Source of the DNA: Gentiana macrophylla | Lineage: Eukaryota > Streptophyta > Magnoliopsida > Gentianales > Gentianaceae | DNA length: 64,000 bases | Reading direction: 5' to 3' | Assembly (NCBI GenBank): GCA_026214975.1 | Contig: JAOBSW010000100.1 | Location: 62,001 to 126,000, forward strand | Shown here: positions 56,236-64,000 of the stretch, piece after piece | How positions within the stretch are numbered: position 1 is the stretch's first letter | Layout: every line of letters begins with the position of its first letter | The notes under the pieces: model-generated | What the model saw: only the letters and a program-made list of their open reading frames with translations | What the model was told of the DNA's origin: nothing | Databases searched by the model: none | Made by a program: the position numbers and the translations under genes

Positions 56236-57470
56236 TGTCCCGGATTTTATCAATACAAAACAACAAGTAATAAACCGGTTAACCTCAAGTGCAAGGATCG
56301 TAGTATGGAGGCTAATGCCGGGTCGATCTTACGGGGAACTAGACGAATGTGAATCCTAGCTTTTGTTTTTAACTAAACTATTGCACGAATCTAACCTAAA
56401 CGAGTAACTAACCTAAACAAATATGCAGAAAAAGTAACTAGACAGAGGATTGTTAATCCAAAGCCAGGAAGGATAAAAGTGATAAAAGCATAAATAAAAC
56501 TACGAAAACGGTAAATCTATCTAACGAACATGATAACGACTGAAGCGATCAAACATGGAACGAACCATAATCCACCATCCCGCAACCCTTAATTTCTTCC
56601 CTAGATTATCTTATAGTGATTTAATTCAAGTTGTGGTTTCACCTATCAAACGTATGAATTCCTACTTTCGTAGATGAATTCGCCTATCAATCTCTATCTT
56701 TCGATTTACGGAGATTTAACGATCATAAAATAAACCAAGGTGCAAGATTTACTAGATCTAACAACCTAGACATCCAACCTATCAACTTTCGCTTGACATA
56801 GATCAAACGTCTAATCTTTCCTATGGTGATCTCGCGTTTACACCGACTTTCGTCCTACGGTAAACATCAAACATGCACATCTTTCGATATAAATGCAATA
56901 CACAAATAAACATAGGAAAAATACAATCTTTAAATTAAACTCATCCATAAAATATCCAAAGAAAGGAAATAAGAGAAAGCTGAAAAATCTCACATGGCTG
57001 CTCGGTTTGATCATCTTCAAGCCAACACCATGATCGAACCAAAGAAGAGAAGAAACGACATAAAATAAACACCTAATCTAACCCCGGATCACCCGAGCAC
57101 AAGGCTAGGGTGATCGGCCTTGAAAGCTCCCAGAAAGCGGCTGCTGTCTGTGTAATTTTCGTATGAAAAATCTGATGTAATTAGGGTTGGAATCGCAGCT
57201 GCTTTTATAGAAAAATCAAGTCGGTTGCTACAGTAAAGGTGCCGGACGCCCGTCCATAATGTCGGACGCCCGTTCACTATTTTCAGCAACAGCATCTAAA
57301 CTTGTAACGCTCATATCTCGGGCCTCGTAAGTCGGAATGGAGTGATTCAAAATCCTGTAGAATCCTCTCTTCAAGCCCTACAACTCTTCTCTTGAGGTCC
57401 AGAGTCAAATCGGTTGTTATCATATCAAGAACTGCGTCGGAAGTCGGGACTACCCGGAATCCTGATTTCC
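56236..57470 (-). repeat. Athila-type LTR 6 (minus), chimeric and 5'-truncated
   Basis: From 56449 to 57470 it matches LTR5 (52101-53120). From about 56300 to 56449 it instead matches the end of LTR4 (51780-51900: CGACCCGGCATTAGCCTC type). The switch falls near ATTGTTAATCCAAAGCCAGG. It stops at CCTGATTTCC where LTR5 continues. Confidence 0.75.
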
Positions 57471-57911
57471 AAAAGGCCCTACCGCACCCATCATCCCCTC
57501 CTGATTAGATTCGTGCACCTGATTTGCCTTCTAGTTTTGTTAGTTCTCGATTTTGTTACGTTTTGTTTTTCGTTTTTAATAAAAGTAGCGTATACCAAGT
57601 TGAGAGTTTTTATTTTGCCGTGTTTCGATGACCGTTAGGTTAAGAATGTGCAAAAGTTTTTTTACTCAACTTGTTTTACGTGAAGTTTATGTTTAGTTGT
57701 TACCTAATCTAACCGTTTGTGCTTAAATTTGATGTGGCTGCCTCGTTCTTGGTGTTTAGAATTGGAATATTTAGGGTTTTGCTGTGTTTTTCCTGCTGTC
57801 TGTGCATTCTTGTTGTATGGACGAGCAAAACAAAGTGTTGGGGAGATTTTGCATCATTAAAACAAAAGAAAATTTATAAAACCTATACTACCATGCCCAA
57901 CAAATTGGTTT
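57471..57911. other. Patchwork of Athila leader and inverted LTR end
   Basis: 57530-57825 repeats the leader found at 58235-58528. Then an inverted LTR end (AAAGTGTTGGGGAGATTTTG to CTACCATG) is inserted before LTR7. At the left, CACCCATCATCCCCTC and (inverted) GAAGGCAAATCAGGTG are shared with 44455-44495. Confidence 0.6.
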
Positions 57912-58203
57912 GATCCCATGTTTCCTTAGGTTAGTTTGTTTATTTTATTCCTTAGGTTAGATTATTTGAATTATTTTCTGTTTTTATGTTTTGTCTTTCG
58001 TTTATTTGTTTTCTTGAGTAGCAATTGGTAGGATTAATAGATTAGATTTAATATCCCTTTTCCTCGTGGATCGACCACTGCATTTACCCTACTATCTCAT
58101 GCCAACTACCCGATATTTGGTCGGTTAGGAGTTAGTTTGCATGTTAAGTATAGGTTTATAAATTTTCTTTTGTTTTTATGATGCAAAATCCTCCCAACAA
58201 AAG

Positions 58204-58221
58204 TGGCGCCGTTGCCGGGGA
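58204..58221 (+). other. Primer-binding site of derivative D
   Basis: TGGCGCCGTTGCCGGGGA five bases after the LTR7 end (CCCAACA), perfect match to the Athila/tRNA-Asp-type site. Confidence 0.9.
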
Positions 58222-60962
58222 ATAGGTGTCATGTTGAATCTAGTTTTGTTAGTTCTCGATTTTGTTACGTTTTATTTTTGTTTTTAATAAAAGTAGCATA
58301 TACCAAGTTGAGAGTTTTTATTTTGCCGTGTTTCGATGACCATTAGGTTAAGAATGTGCAAAAGTTTTTTACTCAACTTGTTTTACGTGAAGTTTATGTT
58401 TAGTTGTTACCTAATCTAACCATTTGTGCTTAAATTTGATGTGGATGCCTCGTTCTTGGTGTTTAGAATTGGAATATTAGGGTTTCTTTGTGTTTTTCTG
58501 CTTTATCTGTGCATTCTTGTTGTATGGGCGGCGGCTCATTGTTGGGCGCCCGCCCGATTCTTCATCTGCGCAGTGAGCGGCGTTGGGAAGTATTGGGCGC
58601 TCGTCCGTTCAAATATTTTCAATCTGTTACGATTTGAGGACCAGGACAGCGTCTATACTTTCGAACGCCCGTCGGTCGGGTTTCAAAGCGCGACAGCGTT
58701 TGTTTTGATGAACGCTTCGTCCGGGGGTTGAATTGCGGGTGAACGCCCGTCTGCTTTTCTTTGAACGCCCGATTCATGGTCCAGTTTTTCTTGATCTAAT
58801 TTTTAATGCTTTTGTTTAACTTGGATTTCTTTCATTCGAGCTTCGTGGCTATTTGATCTTTACATAGATGTCACGAACTTATATGTTTTACCTTTCCATC
58901 TATGAATCCATGTTAGATAATTGATCAATTCCTTATACATGATTCATCTAGGCATGTTATAGTTCTTTATCGGTTCTCGTATGCTATAAGCTGGTGCGAT
59001 TGTTAATTAGTAGTAGCTAATGTCGGTTTCGTATGCTACATATCGTTATGATGAATCTTGTTAGCTTTTAAGACTTACGTGCTTCCTTTGTTTTTATAAC
59101 TCATATGGGTAAGAATCGTCGGTTTTCGTAATGCTACCATTGCATCTTATGAGTTATACTGTTTAGATAGATGATCGTTGGTTTCATAAGTCTATCACTT
59201 TAGATAAGTCTTAAGGCGCGCGTCGCATGTAGTGACATCACATGCTGTTTATCGTAACTTTGTCATTATGTGGTAGACGTTTATATGCATGTTATGTTGC
59301 ACATTAGTAGGCTAGTTTTCGTCTTTTATTTTATTTTATTTTATTTTTGCATATCATTTAGATGCATATCATTTAGTTGCATATAGTTGCATTGTTTTTC
59401 TATTTTTCTTTTATTTTTCTTGAGAGTAGTTAACTGTCGGTTTCCGTAATACTACCTCGTTTTTATTTTTATTTATTTTATTTTTAGGATTCTTCATGTA
59501 GTTTGCATTGTATTGCATTTTCATGTAGTTGCACCTATTACGAGTTTGTGATATTTTCATGTATATGTGAGCATAATTTGAATATCTCTATAAATTCTTT
59601 TCCTTATGTGCTTTATTTGTATAAGTCTAATCTTTTCCCCGTAGACTCTTTTTGCACTAATCAAGTCTGCAGGATACTTTCTATAGCTATTGTGCACTTT
59701 AAAGATGTATTCAGTTTACCTGTGATGCTCCACAGTCTACTGAGCTATGCAAGCAATCCTGGTTCTTGTTGGTTCCTCCAGAATTGCCAGCATCCAATCA
59801 CTAAGTTCTCTAATTTATTATTTCGTATAACTTGAGGACAAGTTTGCAATCTAAGTGTGGGGAAGGATAGATGATTTATGTGTCTACTTTCGTTTGCTCA
59901 TATTTTTAGTATTTCTATGAAAAGTGCTTAATTTAAAATTTTTGTTATATCCGAGTAGACAAAGGCATATCTTTGCTTGAGTTTATATCATTTTGCTATA
60001 TTCTCGTATATTTAGTAATTTTAGTTGTTTCACCCGACACTCTTTTCACATGCCATAGTAAATGATGAGCTAAATGTTGAAAGCCTACCCCATTTTAGTT
60101 GGAGATTTTTGATGATTATAGCATGTTTCTTTGCTTATGTACAATTCTTGAAAAGTTTAGTAGTTTGTATTCTAGGATTAAAGTATGACATATTGTGAAT
60201 ATCTGTAAGTTTGAATGTGATAAGTGAAACGTGATTAAGTCTTTGCAATAGTAATAAATTGTTTACTTGAGGTGTTATGCTCAGTGGTCTGTGCTACTAG
60301 AAAATAATCTTTTCCACTGCCAGCCAGAAATCTCTAAGTAAACATAATTGTAATTGTGTGTGTCGGAAGCTGGTTTATGATTTGGGTGAGGTAGGGTGTA
60401 CCACGTATGTCCTATTCCACTATGATGACCAAAAGCTCACGACAGTCAGTTTATAGCTGCCTTATGATTGGAGTAAGGTAGGGGATTATCTCGAAATGTC
60501 CTATTCTACTATGAGGGCAAAAGCTTATTCTGATGTGTGTTAGAAAAATGTGGAAAAAGTGAAAATATTGAAATATATTATTATGAATAAGTAAGGACTT
60601 GGTTATCGTTAATCTTATCCCCAGTATAAACTGAAGGATATGTTGTAGGGATTATCCTCTGAGTTTGTCAGAAATGTTTTAGATATTCTCTACTATTTCT
60701 TTTTGGGATATGTATGTTTTGTAAAGTGCCTGTTATAGTTTTTGAATATTTCTAACTTAGATGGGAAACCGGGCTAGTTTTGGTTTGAATAACTTTCAAA
60801 TTGTGGAACTTAGTGGAAGTTTATTATGGCTATGCACACACTACACGGGTGAACTTCTAAGTTATTGAATATACTTAATATTTGTATAGATGTTTATTTG
60901 TCTCGAGTTTGATTTTCTTTTGTTTTACTCGAGGACGAGCAAAAGTTTAAGTGTGGGGGTGT
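58222..60962 (+). other. Internal non-coding region of derivative D
   Basis: The leader contains a cluster of GGGCGCCCGCCC, GAACGCCCGTC and GGGCGCTCGTCC words (58525-58770). Later parts share AGCTGCCTTATGATTGGAGT and GTAGGGTGTACCACG phrases with the coding Athila 3' region. No protein similarity. Confidence 0.72.
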
Positions 60963-62632
60963 TGTTAAGGGCTGATTTATAGTGATTTTTACATATATTT
61001 TCTATATCAATTTCCCCCATATACGTATGATTTTCATAGAATTCGAGGTTTATAGTGAAATATTGAGTGAATGGTGATTTAAAGAGTTAAATATGAAAAC
61101 GTATCAATTTATACGATTATTTGATTGTTTTATATGGTTTTGGATATTGTTACGTTTTTGTGGTGTTTGGATGCAATGTAGATACATGTTTTTGACTTGG
61201 AAGAGGATAAAGATGGAGATAAAGCTTGGAATGAAGCATTCAAGCAGCCGGACTTCCGACGCAGTTCTTGATATGATATACACTGATTTGACTCTCGACC
61301 TCAAGAGAAGAGTTGTAGTGTTTGAAGAGAGGATTCTACAGGATTTTGAATCACTTCATTCCGACTTACGAGGCCCGAGATATGAGCGTTACAAGTTTGG
61401 ATAATGATGTTGTGGTAGTGGAAAATCCCGAAAAATACTCGTAATATGACGGGCTAGTCAAAAATGCATTTTCTGAAGAAGAGTCCTTAATGAAAGTTGT
61501 AGAGTTTTCCGAGGGCTTAATTATGACGTTCGGATCATAATTTTTGGAGGTCTACAACTCAAGATATGAATTTTAGAAATCTCCTACCTAAATTAGGATT
61601 ATCAGCCGCATGCAATTTCCTAAATACATTGATACAGCCGACATTAGCATACAGCCGCCTCTCTTTATTCCCTATAAATATATGCATGTATTCAAACCCT
61701 ATTTTCATATTATTACATTATTCCACAGCCGCAAAACACAGCAGCAGCAGCCCTTCTTGAGGAGTTCAAGGCCGGTCACCCGAGCCTTGTGCTCGGGTGA
61801 TCCGGGTTAGATTAGGATCGTTTTTTTTCGTTTCTTTCATTGTTGATGCTTGGAGTTCATCCAATGTACCAAAACTATGTGAGTTTGTTTTATTTCAATT
61901 AATTCAATTCTAGTTTATGTTCATGATCTTTACTTCACTTTGTATCTTTTTATGATTATGATGCTATGTGAGAATAGATCGAGAGATTTAGTTTTCTATC
62001 GATGTTTATAATACGGAAGTTGCATAAACACTAGATCACCATAGAAAGATAGGGTTTTTAGCCGTTGATTATGTGACAAATTAATTGGTTAATCATCTAG
62101 GTTGTTAGATTCGATTATACGAGAGTAATTTGAATCTACACCGAGTTTTGTATTGAAAATCAGTCTCAACATTCGGAAGATGAGAGATTGATAAATTGGA
62201 TTTACTAAGGAATTAGGAATCCGTAGCTTGAGATTAAATTCACTAAGGAATTAGGGGTTTATATCTCGTGAAAAGGTGAAACCACAACTTGAATTAAAAT
62301 CATGAATTGAACTAGAATTGAGATCACATAGGTTTGTATATTGGTTGTTTCCATGTCCCTTAGTCTAGATTGTTTATTTTGTTTCCTAGGTTAGATTTAT
62401 TTTGATTGTTCTTTATGTTTTTATGTTTTTATGTTTTTGTTTTTCGCTTTTTTAGAGTAGCAATTGGTAGGATTAATAAGATTAGATTGAACATCCTTTT
62501 CCTCGTGGATCGACCCTTACTCATTACGCTTTACTAGCAACAACCCGATGTTTTGGTCGGTTAGGAGTTAGTTTTGCATATAGGTTAGGGTTATAAATTT
62601 TCTTTTGTTATTGATGCAAAATCTCCCCAACA
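60963..62632 (+). repeat. Athila-type LTR 8
   Basis: It begins TGTTAAGGGCTG after the PPT. The core 61250-61400 is almost identical to that of other LTRs while flanks on both sides differ. It contains TTCCCTATAAATATATGC near 61669 (TATA) and CCGGTCACCCGAGCCTTGTG near 61772. A PBS stub (TGGCGCCGTTGC, 62638-62649) follows, then a patchwork junction. Confidence 0.85.
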
Positions 62633-62676
62633 AAAAGTGGCGCCGTTGCACCTAGGTTAGTTTTTTGCACCAATTT

Positions 62677-64000
62677 GTGAAGTCGGGACATTTCGAGATA
62701 ATGCCCTACCGCACTCAAATCATCGGCAGCTACTTCCGACACTTATATATATATAATTCATATTATTCATCTTAGATTGGTATGCAAACCTTAAATTATA
62801 TCCTCCTATCACATTCAAACCTTGAGATATTCACAAAGATGTCATACTTTAACTCTAAATACAAACTATTAAAATTTCCAAAATTCGTATGGAAGCAAAG
62901 AATCATGCGATAATCATCAAAAAATCTCTAATCAAATGGGCATAGCTTTAAAACATAGCTCATCATCTACTATGGCACGTGAAAAATAGTGTTGGGTGAA
63001 ACAACTAAATTTACTAAATATGCAAAATAATGCACCAATGACATAATAACTCGAATAAAGATATGCATTTGTTCATTCGGGACAAAACAAAAATTTAAAA
63101 ATTAAACACTTTTTTCATAGAAATAAAATAGTATGGCAAATGAATGTAGATACCACATAAGCTAAGGAAACATGGGATCAAACCAATTTGTTGGGCATGG
63201 TAGTATAGGTTTTATAAATTTTCTTTTGTTTTAATGATGCAAAATCTCCCCAACACTTTTTTGTTTTGCATGGTAGTATATTTTCATGTAGTTGCACCTA
63301 GCCTACTATTTTGTAATATTTCACGTATATGTTCCATCTTTATTTGAGCTTAATCTAAAAATTCTCTAGACTTCCTTTCCTGTGCTTTATATGTTATCTT
63401 CCCCCGTGCCCCCGAGATTTTGCCTTGTTCTCAAGTGTGCAGGGTGTATGCATTAGAAATTGTGCGCTTTTAGATGAAGCCAGTTTTCCGGTGGATGGTC
63501 CACAGTTTATCGCTTTCATCAAGCCTTCGATTTGATTCGAGCACTTCCGAATAGCTCCCTTCGAACTACAATCACTAAGTTCTTTGCTTCTCTTTATTTT
63601 TCTCGCACAACATGAGGACATGTTGTAATTTAAGTGTGGGGGGGGAATAGCTTATGTGGTATCTACATTCATTTGCCATACTATTTTATTTCTATGAAAA
63701 AAGTGTTTAATTTTTAAATTTTTGTTTTGTCCCGAATGAACAAATGCATATCTTTATTCGAGTTATTATGTCATTGGTGCATTATTTTGCATATTTAGTA
63801 AATTTAGTTGTTTCACCCAACACTATTTTTCACGTGCCATAGTAGATGATGAGCTATGTTTTAAAGCTATGCCCATTTGATTAGAGATTTTTTGATGATT
63901 ATCGCATGATTCTTTGCTTCCATACGAATTTTGGAAATTTTAATAGTTTGTATTTAGAGTTAAAGTATGACATGCTGTGAATATCTGAAGGTTTGAATGT
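62677..64000. repeat. Large inverted repeat of Athila internal sequence, cut by the window end
   Basis: The left arm (about 62815-63163) is the near-perfect inverse of 63649-64000; the spacer 63164-63648 holds an inverted LTR end (63168-63258) and part of the internal region with the hairpin-purine module (63607-63645). Arms differ at only a few positions. The repeat may continue past the window. Confidence 0.85.

Larger units (their letters stand above)
51908..57470 (-). mobile_element. Non-coding Athila derivative C
   Basis: Read on the minus strand: LTR6 (57470-56236, its 5' start missing), PBS TGGCGCCGTTGCCGGGGA at 56229-56212 (perfect tRNA-Asp type), a 2.75-kb internal region without gag or pol, hairpin-purine module 54533-54491, terminal hairpin-PPT 53499-53460, LTR5. 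The layout matches derivatives A and D. Confidence 0.8.
57912..62632 (+). mobile_element. Non-coding Athila derivative D (LTR7 piece, internal, LTR8)
   Basis: LTR7 is only the 3' ~290 bp (57912-58199). PBS TGGCGCCGTTGCCGGGGA is at 58204-58221. The 2.76-kb internal region has no gag or pol. Hairpin-purine module 59829-59866, terminal hairpin-PPT 60923-60962, LTR8 60963-62632 with TGTTAAGGGC start and CCCCAACA end. LTR8 is a distinct, diverged subfamily outside the conserved core. Confidence 0.8.

Overview
This is nuclear DNA of a flowering plant, most likely a eudicot. The evidence is intron-containing genes with GT-AG splice sites, a mitochondrial-type PPR gene, Stowaway and hAT MITEs, a TRIM, and full-length Ty3/gypsy LTR retrotransposons of the Tat and Athila kinds. 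There are no bacterial-style operons and I found no convincing tRNA or rRNA gene. About two thirds of the window is transposon-derived.

Layout. 0-2.4 kb: A/T-rich DNA with MITEs and the possible 3' end of an unidentified plus-strand gene. 2.6-5.5 kb (minus): remains of an LTR retrotransposon (LTR, initiator-Met primer-binding site, gag) running straight into a broken GMC-oxidoreductase-like reading frame; its LTR is split by a hAT element (5465-6874) with a perfect 8-bp target duplication. 7.8-12.1 kb (minus): a many-exon, very divergent importin-alpha-like ARM-repeat gene whose exons join in frame, with a tandemly copied 216-bp exon. 13.2-25.05 kb: a complete but frameshifted Tat-lineage element (two LTRs, GGGTC duplication) carrying a second, antisense gene with its own TATA box and intron. 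25.2-27.3 kb: probable non-autonomous Helitron. 29.7-31.3 kb (minus): an intact single-exon PPR gene. 31.9-36.3 kb: small elements (hAT MITEs, foldback MITE, LINE remnant, minisatellite, TRIM) and a beta-glucosidase exon relic. 36.4-64.0 kb: a scrambled cluster of Athila-type elements: eight LTRs or LTR pieces, three copies of a non-coding (gag-pol-less) derivative and one frameshifted coding Athila pol.

How the parts relate. The likely functional host genes are the PPR gene and possibly the importin-like gene. In the Athila cluster the non-coding elements keep only LTRs, a tRNA-Asp-type primer site, a leader and the 3' purine tract, so they would need proteins from a coding relative such as the one at 44.4-48.6 kb.

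The most unusual signals are RNA-like structures in the Athila elements. First, four tandem hairpins with an identical 10-nt loop and covarying stems lie inside the coding Athila reading frame (44488-44638). Second, a hairpin with an (A)GGA loop followed by TTAAGTGTGGGG occurs twice per element, about 1 kb apart, with compensatory stem changes between copies. Several junctions in the cluster are patchworks of short inverted pieces and may be assembly artefacts.
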